Both the position numbers and the translations under genes were made by a program. From positions 1 through 59,437 of the IMG/VR virus record IMGVR_UViG_3300028569_002710: a stretch of DNA of 59,437 bases. One strand, written 5' to 3'. Position 1 is the stretch's first letter. Each line of letters starts with the position of its first letter. This DNA comes from a virus. The notes beneath the pieces are model-generated. The model did no database searches and was not told the DNA's origin. It saw only the letters and a list, made by a program, of their open reading frames with translations. This document shows positions 1 to 7,095 of the stretch, one piece after another.

Positions 1-1
1 A

Positions 2-76
2 TATGGTAATATCTTAAGTTCTCCTTCAACAGATGGCATTAGTTTTAGCAGTAAATCAAAAATGCGTAAGCGTTAA
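2..76 (+). CDS. C-terminal fragment of an unknown protein (cut by window edge)
   Basis: An open frame enters from the left edge and stops at TAA 74-76 after about 24 residues that are rich in serine and end in a basic tail (KMRKR). A strong hairpin terminator follows about 75 bp later, which supports this being the end of a plus-strand gene. Nothing can be said about function from so short a piece. Confidence 0.5.
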   Translation, partial: YGNILSSPSTDGISFSSKSKMRKR

Positions 77-150
77 TTTTATGTTTCCTCTAATTCTGAT
101 GAGTTAAATTTCATCAGAATTAGATGGTTACTTTAGTTGAAATTTGAAAT

Positions 151-188
151 AATAAGCCCCCTCTTTTTTCAGAAGAGGGGGCTTATTT
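151..188. terminator. Bidirectional intrinsic terminator
   Basis: A near-perfect inverted repeat (AATAAGCCCCCTCTT and its complement) has a short loop. Flanking A and T residues give a T-rich tail on both strands. It sits between the plus-strand gene ending at 76 and the minus-strand gene ending at 212, so it can serve both. Confidence 0.85.
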
Positions 189-211
189 AATGACTTAGAT
201 AATTATCTGAA

Positions 212-2386
212 TTATCTCCATCCTCTCTTGAAAAGTCCGGGAATGCCATGTCTTGTTGGGACACCTTGATCATGGCCCATTTGGTGATATGTATTGTCTC
301 CTCCTATCATTGCTCCAATTCTGCCAAGAGGTCTCTTAGATGCTAAATATTCTGCTGGTGTCATTTGTCTTTGAGCAGGTTGTTGATTGGCGTATCCTTG
401 ACCTCGTCCTTGACCTCGTCCTTGTCCAGATCCTTCTCCAGATCCTTGGCCAGATCCCTGTCCTTGTCCTTGTCCAGATCCTTCTCCAGATCCTTGGCCA
501 GATCCCTGTCCAGATCCTTGACCTTGTCCTCCAATACCTCCTGCTGCTGCTCCCGCTTCTGTATCATTACCGAATCCGAAATCATCATCACCGAATCCGA
601 AATCATCATCACCTGAAACTCCAGAATCGGCTGCTTGTCCTAATCCAAGACTTCCAGATCCTTGTCCTAATCCAGAACCAAAATCAATCTTTGGTCCTAG
701 ACGACCAAGATGAGACATATCATTATTCTGAGGAAGGCTTAGATTGAGAGGTCCTGAATCAAAATTATCTTTTCCATACATGAAAGGTCCAGATTGAGTA
801 ACTCCAGCTGCATCAGCTGCTCTTCTTTGTGCGTAATATGCAGCCTGCATTGCAGGATCACTTTGCATACGAACATATTCAGCTGGTGTCAGATGTGGTT
901 GTACAAGTGGTATATTTTGATTCATATTATAAGATGGATTCATTTGTGGAGCTTCTATTCCTCCTGTTCCACCTGCTAGGTCATTTCCAAATTCATTACT
1001 ATCAAAGTCATCGGCACTACTTGGCAACGAACTAGATGCATTTGCTCCAAATCCTAATCCCTTTAAGTAATTTTGTCCTTGGCTGATTATGTTGTTATCA
1101 CCATGTAGTATAGATCCCAAGTTTCTTCCTACTGTTTTTGCTCCTGCTGCTATTCCTTGATGGAATTTTTCAGCGGAAGCTGGATCTACTCCTCCAGCAG
1201 GTAGAGAAGATCCTCCTTCTTGGCCTGCCATTCCTGCGTGTCCAGCATCTGGAGTTGCAGCCTCTGGAGCTATTGATGAAAGTGTAGCATCTAAAACTTT
1301 TGGATCTGCTTCTGGCATTACGTTAGAAACTTGTGTTCCAACCATATCCATCAATCCATATGATAACCTACCAAGTATACCACCTGTTGCTATCGATACG
1401 GCAATAATAGCAGCTAGTTTAGTGGCCTCACGAGGATCTTTAGTTACAAAGTTCTTAAGCTCTTTAATTCTGCCAGAAAGACCTCCAAGAGCTTTTACAG
1501 CTAATCCAGCAGTTCTTCCTGTTTGGCGACCAATCCAGCCTCCAATTGCTCCAGAAATTCCAGTATACTCTTTATTTTTTGCTTCTGTTAAAACGAGCCA
1601 TTCTTTGAATGAAACACTTTCAAATCTAGGTGCGCTAAAACCTGTGTGAGTTCCTATACTTCCATATGGGGAAGACTGTGGCATAGCCTTTGGAGCAGCA
1701 AGACCTATTTTAGGGTCTGATCTTTTAAGATTTTGTGGATAATTTTGTCTGGTTTGTGTGTTAAGATTATTTCGAGGAATCTCACGAAGATTTTTCCAAA
1801 AATCATCTCCACTACTTGGATCTGATGGCGCAGCTGTTTTAGCCATGTTAGTTACTGAAACTGGACCAGTTTGTGTCCCTGATTTACTTGGAGGAACCTC
1901 ACGAAGATTTTTCCAAAAATCATCGCCACTACTTGGTGTTGACGATTTAACAGCTGGCTTCTTTTTATTGAAAAAATCAAATCCCATGTCAACAGCTTTT
2001 CTTACACCGGGATTAAGTAATTTATTTAAGTGCTTTCTGGCAAAGAACATGGCAGCAGCCATTGGTAAAGTAGAAGCAGCACCAGCAGCAATCGAAGTTC
2101 CAGCATAAGCAGCAGAAGCTCCACCAGTAACACCAGCCATAACCATTGCTAAAGCAAGTGCTGGAGAAACTCCTGTTTTCTTGCTAAGAAAACTAGCCAT
2201 ATCGGCACTTTTAGCAATAGCTTTTTGAGCAATCCCAGAAAACATTTCAAAATTTTCTTCTCTTGCTCCGTAACCTTGTTTATAACCTTTTGATAATCCA
2301 CCAAAAAAATTACCTAAAACTGATTCGTATAACTCATCAAAATCGTTATAACCATTTGCGTCTAAAAATAATATGTTCTCATTCAT
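212..2386 (-). CDS. Large low-complexity virion-like protein with internal protease-site motif
   Basis: About 724 residues from the ATG at 2386; a longer frame would need a TTG at 2419 and has no better ribosome-binding site. Two Ala/Gly-rich hydrophobic stretches lie near residues 70-130 and 330-350. A duplicated motif SSGDDFWKNLRE occurs around residues 150-205, and SFKEWLVLTEA sits near residue 260. The C-terminal third is Gln/Pro/Gly/Ser-rich with a GQGSGEGS-type tandem array. I do not recognise the family. The composition and the LTE|A motif resemble a phage head-associated or injected protein. It has no enzymatic motif. Function is an inference only. Confidence 0.6.
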   Translation of the reverse strand: MNENILFLDANGYNDFDELYESVLGNFFGGLSKGYKQGYGAREENFEMFSGIAQKAIAKSADMASFLSKKTGVSPALALAMVMAGVTGGASAAYAGTSIAAGAASTLPMAAAMFFARKHLNKLLNPGVRKAVDMGFDFFNKKKPAVKSSTPSSGDDFWKNLREVPPSKSGTQTGPVSVTNMAKTAAPSDPSSGDDFWKNLREIPRNNLNTQTRQNYPQNLKRSDPKIGLAAPKAMPQSSPYGSIGTHTGFSAPRFESVSFKEWLVLTEAKNKEYTGISGAIGGWIGRQTGRTAGLAVKALGGLSGRIKELKNFVTKDPREATKLAAIIAVSIATGGILGRLSYGLMDMVGTQVSNVMPEADPKVLDATLSSIAPEAATPDAGHAGMAGQEGGSSLPAGGVDPASAEKFHQGIAAGAKTVGRNLGSILHGDNNIISQGQNYLKGLGFGANASSSLPSSADDFDSNEFGNDLAGGTGGIEAPQMNPSYNMNQNIPLVQPHLTPAEYVRMQSDPAMQAAYYAQRRAADAAGVTQSGPFMYGKDNFDSGPLNLSLPQNNDMSHLGRLGPKIDFGSGLGQGSGSLGLGQAADSGVSGDDDFGFGDDDFGFGNDTEAGAAAGGIGGQGQGSGQGSGQGSGEGSGQGQGQGSGQGSGEGSGQGRGQGRGQGYANQQPAQRQMTPAEYLASKRPLGRIGAMIGGDNTYHQMGHDQGVPTRHGIPGLFKRGWR
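395..530. repeat. In-gene minisatellite encoding Gly-Ser-Gln/Glu repeats
   Basis: Imperfect 6- and 12-bp units (TCCAGATCCTTC/CTTGGCC variants) repeat in tandem. A block of about 55 bp is present twice, near 425-465 and 475-515. On the minus strand they encode the GSGQGSGEGSGQG tail of the protein above. The array is in frame and is likely to vary in length by slippage. Confidence 0.85.
1780..1940. repeat. Duplicated 39-bp segment encoding SSGDDFWKNLRE
   Basis: CTCACGAAGATTTTTCCAAA and the following about 19 bp occur near 1780-1820 and 1900-1940 with one mismatch. They lie inside the virion-like gene and encode a repeated acidic/aromatic peptide. Confidence 0.85.
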
Positions 2387-2480
2387 AATCTTATTTATAA
2401 AAAAAATATTTTTTTTCAATAAAAAATTGGTGATTTATAAACAGCTTTATAAGATTATGATTTATTTATATTTACTTTAT

Positions 2481-2553
2481 TCCTCTTGCCAAGAGTCGAA
2501 CTTGGGTGACGCAGCTTTATAAGAACTGCCGGAGCTACCGGCTCCACAAGAGG
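2481..2553 (-). tRNA. tRNA-Ile(UAU), no encoded CCA
   Basis: Read on the minus strand, a 7-bp acceptor CCTCTTG/CAAGAGG with discriminator A closes the molecule. A T-arm CCAAG-TTCGACT-CTTGG is clear. The anticodon loop CTTATAA gives UAU, which reads AUA. The D-arm is unusual: a GAGC/GCTC stem with a short loop and two extra bases before the anticodon stem, so the isotype call is less sure than the tRNA call. The 3' end is not followed by CCA. Confidence 0.8.
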
Positions 2554-2556
2554 AAA

Positions 2557-2878
2557 TGGGCCCCCTGAGACTTGAACTCAGAACCGAACGATTATGCTTA
2601 CCACTACAACTTTCGTTGCCCCTTTCGGGTTTGTGGTCTGGACTATACCTTCCCTTTCGGGTCTGCCGTCTAGTCTCTACACCTTCCTGATTTCTCAGGC
2701 TTGGCTCGGTATTCCCATTTTACAGGGTTCACCGAATTTGACAGATTCTACTAATAGCTTCCACATAATTATATGAAAACAATTAGCAACCCTATAGAAG
2801 TCAACCATGCAAGATTTAACTTGTTTAGGTTGACTTACTCGTTAAGTCGTTTGCTCTAACCAGTTGAGCTAGAGGCCC
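2557..2878 (-). tRNA. tRNA-Ile(CAU) interrupted by a group I intron
   Basis: The 5' exon is 2845-2878 (34 nt) and the 3' exon 2557-2596 (40 nt). When joined they give acceptor GGGCCTC/GGGGCCC, D-arm GCTC/GAGC, anticodon stem AACGA/TCGTT, loop CTCATAA (anticodon CAU) and T-arm CTGAG/CTCAG. The joined anticodon arm closely matches bacterial tRNA-Ile2(CAU) (GACUCAUAAUCG in E. coli ileX), so Ile (lysidine-modified CAU) is more likely than Met. No CCA is encoded. The splice points are inferred from tRNA folding and the intron-terminal G. Confidence 0.88.
2597..2844 (-). other. Group I intron (tRNA type, about 248 nt) in the anticodon loop
   Basis: On the minus strand, the conserved core elements are all present in order: P/Q-like segments AATTCGGTGAACCC and GGGAATACCGAGCCAAGCC, then R (GTGTAGAGACTAGACGGC) and S (AAGGTATAGTCC). 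P7 forms between GACTA and TAGTC. Two GNRA-capped hairpins (CCCGAAAGGG and CAACGAAAGTTG) lie near the 3' end. The intron ends in G. The core closely resembles the cyanobacterial tRNA-Leu intron family (IC3 type). No homing endonuclease reading frame lies inside it. Confidence 0.92.
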
Positions 2879-2932
2879 TTACAACCACATTATAATCAAT
2901 CCAAACTTGAAATCAAGCGAAGATTGACTTTC

Positions 2933-3370
2933 TTATTGACTTTCTTCTTTAATCATTCTTTTGGCTTGTTCGATAATCCTATTGCAATTAACGCAATATG
3001 GATCACATTTTTCAATTTCTTCCATCATTTTATTCATGCTGAAGTGAGTGAGATAAGAAACCACATATTCTCGTTCGGACTGATCTTTGCGTATGAACTC
3101 GATGCATTCTGGTCTTCCTTCTCCAGAAAATCCACATCTTTTACATTTTAATTTCTGTTTATAATTTGACAAGTGTCGAGCCAGATTCAATCTCTTGTTT
3201 TTATTTTTTTCATAATAGTCATTTTTGTTATCATTATAATGTTCTTTTGAAATAATTCTTTGACATGGTTTGCAAATTGTATTTTTCAATATGCTTCCAT
3301 CTTTTCTTGTTTTCTTTTTAGCAAATTCCTCTTCATTTTTATCAATTTTGCAAGCTCTACATGTTGCCAT
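2933..3370 (-). CDS. Zinc-binding HNH-like protein
   Basis: About 145 residues. It carries CRAC...CKPC near the N-terminus and further CKRC and CVNC pairs in the C-terminal half, so it has two zinc-binding units arranged as in the treble-clef/HNH proteins of phages. The start at 3370 is chosen because AGGAG lies 9 nt upstream, and it overlaps the end of the upstream HNH gene by 14 nt. A clear catalytic His pair is not obvious, so nuclease activity is uncertain. It lies next to the intron-bearing tRNA. Confidence 0.7.
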   Translation of the reverse strand: MATCRACKIDKNEEEFAKKKTRKDGSILKNTICKPCQRIISKEHYNDNKNDYYEKNKNKRLNLARHLSNYKQKLKCKRCGFSGEGRPECIEFIRKDQSEREYVVSYLTHFSMNKMMEEIEKCDPYCVNCNRIIEQAKRMIKEESQ

Positions 3371-3890
3371 GAGTAAGACTCCTGTGACAGTTGGCACAAA
3401 GGACATCACACTTTTTAACTTCATCTAACAATCTACCTTGTCCTAAATCTTTTCTTTCAGCGACATTAAAAGATTTAGTTTTTTCGTTTCTATGATGGAA
3501 ATCTAGAGCGGCCCAATGCTCTTTATATCCACATATTTTGCAACCTTTTTCAAGTTTAATTTCCCTCAGCATCAAAGTTGTTCTCTGCCTGTAATTTAAT
3601 TCAGGCATGTCACTATCCCTACATTTTGATCTGTCGGCAAAATCAATCCATTTATCTAGTTCTTGGATGGAATCCTCTTGATCTGGTATTGAATTGGCTC
3701 CTTTTTTCTTTTTTGGGCCAATTGAATTTAATTTTTTACGCCACCATTTGTTTGCAGCTAGGTATGAGTCTTCTTTTGTATTGGGAGAATTAAGTTCACT
3801 GCATGAAATCCTGTAGCGAACACCGTTATGCATTTTGACCCATCTATTCTTTGTCCCTCCCTCCCATGACATCAAGTATTGAGAACCCAT
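3357..3890 (-). CDS. HNH endonuclease
   Basis: 177 residues. The C-terminal 70 residues contain CKICG...ALDFHHR...LLDEVKKCDVLCANCHRSLTHG, a complete HNH/treble-clef nuclease with two CxxC zinc pairs and the catalytic DFHHR histidines. The N-terminal half (WVKMHNGVRYRISCSEL, basic) probably binds DNA. AGAGGG lies upstream of the ATG. It is translationally coupled to the following zinc-binding gene. Such genes in phages are typically free-standing homing endonucleases, which fits its position beside a group I intron. Confidence 0.85.
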   Translation of the reverse strand: MGSQYLMSWEGGTKNRWVKMHNGVRYRISCSELNSPNTKEDSYLAANKWWRKKLNSIGPKKKKGANSIPDQEDSIQELDKWIDFADRSKCRDSDMPELNYRQRTTLMLREIKLEKGCKICGYKEHWAALDFHHRNEKTKSFNVAERKDLGQGRLLDEVKKCDVLCANCHRSLTHGNM

Positions 3891-4066
3891 CGAATTAACC
3901 CTCTGGAAAAATTCAACTTAGTTGAAGTAATGGCGACTGACATCGCCGATCAACTTTAACATTCTTTTTTTTCAAAACAAGCTTGAGATTTACATTTTAC
4001 AATTTTTGGAAGAAGCTTTTCTGATTCCTTTACGAAAGCAACTTTTTTCTATAAGATTTAATTATA

Positions 4067-4226
4067 GAGAAGGCTGGACGAGAGAACTCATCTCGTTGTG
4101 GTGGTTGGGGTGGTTGCAGGCCCAACACGATGATTAACCGTTGAAGGTTTAACTCCAAGCCAGAGGTTGTCATACCGACAGAATCAGGACAGGAAGCGGT
4201 CCCGATGCTGCCACAACAGCCTTCTC
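4067..4226 (+). ncRNA. Candidate structured RNA (about 160 nt)
   Basis: In a 382-bp stretch without a gene, GAGAAGGCTG (4067-4076) pairs with CAGCCTTCTC (4217-4226). Inside it, a second 10-bp helix forms between 4095-4104 and 4208-4217, including two G-U wobbles that pair only in plus-strand RNA. At least five small hairpins nest within: near 4079-4097, 4105-4125, 4134-4152, 4168-4180 and 4187-4202. No open frame covers it. It does not match RNase P, tmRNA or 6S RNA by eye. The identity is unknown. Confidence 0.55.
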
Positions 4227-4235
4227 AAAAATTAA

Positions 4236-4272
4236 GATTGCCTCCCTCTATTATCTATCGAGGGAGGCAATC
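4236..4272 (+). promoter_or_regulatory. 13-bp hairpin sequestering the Shine-Dalgarno of the next gene
   Basis: GATTGCCTCCCTC (4236-4248) pairs perfectly with 4260-4272 across an 11-nt loop. The ATG follows directly at 4273. The only ribosome-binding site, GAGGGAGG, is in the 3' arm. There is no T-tract after the stem, so it is not an ordinary terminator. Translation control is inferred. Confidence 0.7.
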
Positions 4273-5199
4273 ATGAAGTTTTATGTTTACTCAAAATACC
4301 AATTAGAATCTAAGGTTCACGAATCAAAATGGGCATGCACTCCTCTTTTGCATGAACACATAGGAAAAAAGCCATTACTAAACAATTCTTTTCATCCAAT
4401 AGGTGATTTTTCTTTATTAAAGCAAGAAAATTCTGATGAAGCTGATTACTTCATTGTTCCTTATTTAATAAGGCACACACATCACTTCATGAATGATTCG
4501 ACTTTGAATGATCATTTACATGATAGCCTTCCTTACTTTTCTAAAAGTCCTGAGAAGCATATTTTCTTTATAGGATCTGATGATAACAGACCAATTAAAT
4601 GTCTTGAAAATTCTATAAAGTTTTCATTTTCAGTTAGCAAGAGCAGTGAAGACAAGTGTCTTTACTATCAGCCTGTTGTTTCTGTTCCAGAAAAGATATC
4701 TCCAATTATAATGGCCAACTATGACATTTCGTTCCAAGGATATCTTTGCAATGACCTGAGAAGAAAAGCCGCCAAACAATTAATTTCATGTGATTTGAAA
4801 ACAGTTGTTATCAACACAAGATATTGGTTTGAAAAGTTTATGCAGAATGATACGAAGGAAATTGAAAGAAATTATTGTGGTTTAATGCAGATGTCTAAGT
4901 TTGTATTATGCCCAAGGGGATTTGGTCTTTCATCTGTGAGATTTTTTGAAACACTTGCTTTTGGAAGGATACCAGTATTGATTTCTGATGATACTAAACT
5001 TCCTCTTGAGGGGGAAATTGATTATGACAAATTTATAATTCGTGTTCAGGAAAATGATCTTGAGAGCATTGAAAGCAGAATAATTGATTTCAAGAAAAAC
5101 AATGATTTAATGGAAATTTCAAAAACTTCTAGAGAAACATGGGAAAAATGGTTTTGCCCTGAAAAAATAGAAGATTTCATTGTAAATAGTTTATGTTAA
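4273..5199 (+). CDS. Exostosin-family (GT47-like) glycosyltransferase
   Basis: 308 residues. The C-terminal half carries the exostosin signature SKFVLCPRGFGLSS, RFFETLAFGRIPVLISDD near residues 212-245, which forms the nucleotide-sugar pocket in GT47 enzymes. There is no signal peptide or membrane span, so it would act in the cytoplasm, presumably on phage or host glycans. The acceptor is unknown. It overlaps the next gene by 7 nt, and its start lies directly after a strong hairpin. Confidence 0.85.
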   Translation: MKFYVYSKYQLESKVHESKWACTPLLHEHIGKKPLLNNSFHPIGDFSLLKQENSDEADYFIVPYLIRHTHHFMNDSTLNDHLHDSLPYFSKSPEKHIFFIGSDDNRPIKCLENSIKFSFSVSKSSEDKCLYYQPVVSVPEKISPIIMANYDISFQGYLCNDLRRKAAKQLISCDLKTVVINTRYWFEKFMQNDTKEIERNYCGLMQMSKFVLCPRGFGLSSVRFFETLAFGRIPVLISDDTKLPLEGEIDYDKFIIRVQENDLESIESRIIDFKKNNDLMEISKTSRETWEKWFCPEKIEDFIVNSLC

Positions 5200-6338
5200 T
5201 CAACTTTAAGAATTGGCTTGAGTCTGAAGAAGAATCTTCACCAAGTAATATACTAATGCCTTCAAGTAATATAATCACACTTGGATCAAAAAGAGATCCA
5301 AAAGTAAGTGGTTTTTGTTTGCACAATCCACAGATCAATAAATTTGCACAAGAAAACTCTACACAGATGTTCATGGTATTGGCATTTGTTCTTTATACAA
5401 TCCAAAAAGAGTGGCAAATTGTTAGGCAGACATTCCCTGATTTCTTAAAGTGGGTTTTTGAAGAAGCAATTCCAAAAGATAATTGGGATTACAGGGGACA
5501 AAGTTTTTCTAAATATGCACATATACTTGGCATGCATAAGATTCATTCTCCCAATGAAGCAGCGCATATGAGGAAGTTATGGGAGCAGAAAAACACAATA
5601 TACAGCACAGTCATGAGTTTGTTAAGTGGAAAAGTATCAACAAGTCTGACTGATTCATCAGAATTTGAAATATTCAAATATCTTGTGCAAAATGTTTCTG
5701 GTCTTGGGGCTGTAAAAGCTGCTTTTGCCTCACAATTAATTATTGGCAAATTTGGCTGTATAGATTCAGTCAACACAAGAGCATATTTCGACATGATTAA
5801 AAAAGATATTAAGAAGAAAGATAAAAAATCTGGCTTTAAGCTGGTAGACAGGAAAGACAAAGACGGGAAATTAATTAGAGTAAAGGGTAAAAAGGTTCAA
5901 GATATCGAAACCAAAGACAGTGTAGTAGGCCTAAAAGGCTACGTTGAGTTCCTTGATTCTCTACAGCAATTGTATGGAGATGATATTTCCAAGATTCTGT
6001 GGGATGACTGGTGTCAGATTGTTGGAGAGAAAATTGTCAAGGCTGGAAGCGATCATGACATAACATTAAAGGTTAACAATCAGGAATTTACAATTAATCC
6101 ATATGTTCCCAAGAGCAACCTTAGAACTTTGTTGAACAAAGAAAAAGAACACTTAGGTCTTGTTGATCCTACTGCAATAGGGACAGGAGTGAGTCTCGGT
6201 CACCTATCAGCCATTACGCAATCTGGAGACTGGAGAACGCCTCAGATCAAGGCTATGGAAAACTTTGACTCAAATGGTGTTGTCAATTTAATTGAAAGAA
6301 TCAAGGAAGAAATTATTCTTGCAATTGAAGAAGCTTGA
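5193..6338 (+). CDS. Protein with capsid-targeting-like N-terminus and HhH-glycosylase-like segment
   Basis: 381 residues. It begins MLINFKNWLESEEESS, matching the N-terminal motif of other proteins in this window (at 55755 and 7096). Residues about 165-200 read VSGLGAVKAAFASQLIIGKFG followed by CIDSVNTR. This looks like the helix-hairpin-helix plus VDTHV-type catalytic-Asp region of HhH-GPD DNA glycosylases. Most of the rest is unrecognised, with a Lys-rich patch at about 203-235. DNA-repair function is a weak inference. It overlaps the upstream glycosyltransferase by 7 nt. Confidence 0.6.
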   Translation: MLINFKNWLESEEESSPSNILMPSSNIITLGSKRDPKVSGFCLHNPQINKFAQENSTQMFMVLAFVLYTIQKEWQIVRQTFPDFLKWVFEEAIPKDNWDYRGQSFSKYAHILGMHKIHSPNEAAHMRKLWEQKNTIYSTVMSLLSGKVSTSLTDSSEFEIFKYLVQNVSGLGAVKAAFASQLIIGKFGCIDSVNTRAYFDMIKKDIKKKDKKSGFKLVDRKDKDGKLIRVKGKKVQDIETKDSVVGLKGYVEFLDSLQQLYGDDISKILWDDWCQIVGEKIVKAGSDHDITLKVNNQEFTINPYVPKSNLRTLLNKEKEHLGLVDPTAIGTGVSLGHLSAITQSGDWRTPQIKAMENFDSNGVVNLIERIKEEIILAIEEA

Positions 6339-6355
6339 CACTACTCTGACATTCA

Positions 6356-6380
6356 GAAATCCGTCCTCCGTTGACAGACT
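6356..6380. repeat. Dispersed leader element, copy A
   Basis: AAATCCGTCCTCCGTTGACAG lies about 15 bp upstream of the gene at 6393. Near-identical or related copies occur at 27785, 37650, 37976 and 53927, each oriented the same way relative to a downstream gene. TCCG-TTGA-CGGA-type pairing gives a small hairpin in the better copies. Confidence 0.6.
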
Positions 6381-6392
6381 AAGGGAATAGAA

Positions 6393-7091
6393 ATGCCAAA
6401 GGAAGGCTATATTCGTGAAGATGGAATGGTTTATTGGCGTTACTGTAAGAGAAGAGGGGAAATTTGGGTAAAGCCAGAAGTTTACCAAGCTTACCACACT
6501 AGAAGAAAAAATTATCATACTATGTGTCGTCAAGATTACCATCGAAGACAAGAAATGTTGTCTCCGATGGATAGAAATTATTTTGGCAAGTATGACTTTG
6601 CGACTAATCTTTATTTTGTTGATGTTTCATCTACTGGCAAAGAAGTTTGGTTTACGAAGCAGCAATTTGATAAAATGGTTGAAATGAAGAGGGGTTATCG
6701 TCGAAAATATAAAAAGAAAATGCAAAATCTTCCTAAAAAAACTTTAAGGTTTGGAGATCAAAATCCTGATAATCCAAATGAATATGTGACTCATTTTCTA
6801 GGAAATCTTCCTCGTTTTGGCACTAAAGAACAATTAGAAAAAAGAATTAAGTCTTCTGCCATAGCAAGTAGAAAAAGCAAGATGAAAATGAAAAAAATTA
6901 GAAATAATGTTCTTTCAAGTATCAAAGTAAGAATTCGTCGTGGAACTGTTGATACTGCAACAGGATTAGTTTTCTGGGTTTATAATCAAGTTGGAATACC
7001 AAAGTGGATTACTGCTGATGATTATAAATCCAGAAAAGAAAAAGAATCAAATAGAAAAAAACTAAGAAAGCAAAAATCTAAAGTTAATTGA
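6393..7091 (+). CDS. Highly basic protein with three repeated aromatic motifs
   Basis: 232 residues and very rich in Lys/Arg. A motif of the form G-x-VYW-x-Y...G-x-x-W(V/I/F)T-x-x-x-Y/F occurs three times: around residues 8-40 (DGMVYWRY...EIWVKPEVYQ), 65-95 (LYFVDVSS...EVWFTKQQFD) and 185-220 (GLVFWVYN...PKWITADDY). This suggests three copies of a small DNA- or RNA-binding fold. I do not recognise the family. It sits downstream of the repeat element at 6356 and has a weak AAGGGAA ribosome-binding site. Confidence 0.65.
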   Translation: MPKEGYIREDGMVYWRYCKRRGEIWVKPEVYQAYHTRRKNYHTMCRQDYHRRQEMLSPMDRNYFGKYDFATNLYFVDVSSTGKEVWFTKQQFDKMVEMKRGYRRKYKKKMQNLPKKTLRFGDQNPDNPNEYVTHFLGNLPRFGTKEQLEKRIKSSAIASRKSKMKMKKIRNNVLSSIKVRIRRGTVDTATGLVFWVYNQVGIPKWITADDYKSRKEKESNRKKLRKQKSKVN

Positions 7092-7095
7092 TTTC

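Noticed and set aside
340-747. Leu/Ile-rich plus-strand open frame
   Set aside because: It is the antisense shadow of the Gly/Ser/Gln repeats of the minus-strand gene; no ribosome-binding site.
2594-2776. Open frame inside the tRNA intron
   Set aside because: It is antisense to the intron and lacks a start signal; the region is explained by the ribozyme core.
2557-2878. tRNA-Leu(UAA) as the intron-bearing tRNA
   Set aside because: The variable loop is only 5 nt and the joined anticodon loop reads CAU, so Leu is excluded.
4067-4226. RNase P RNA, tmRNA or 6S RNA
   Set aside because: The conserved cores of these RNAs (such as GAGGAAAGUCC for RNase P, or a tRNA-like end for tmRNA) are absent.
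4236-4272. Intrinsic terminator of the candidate RNA
   Set aside because: No T-tract follows the stem and the start codon is directly adjacent, so translation control fits better.
6376-6393. sigma70 promoter from TTGACA in the element at 6356
   Set aside because: A -10 box at 17 bp spacing would fall after the start codon and none is visible.
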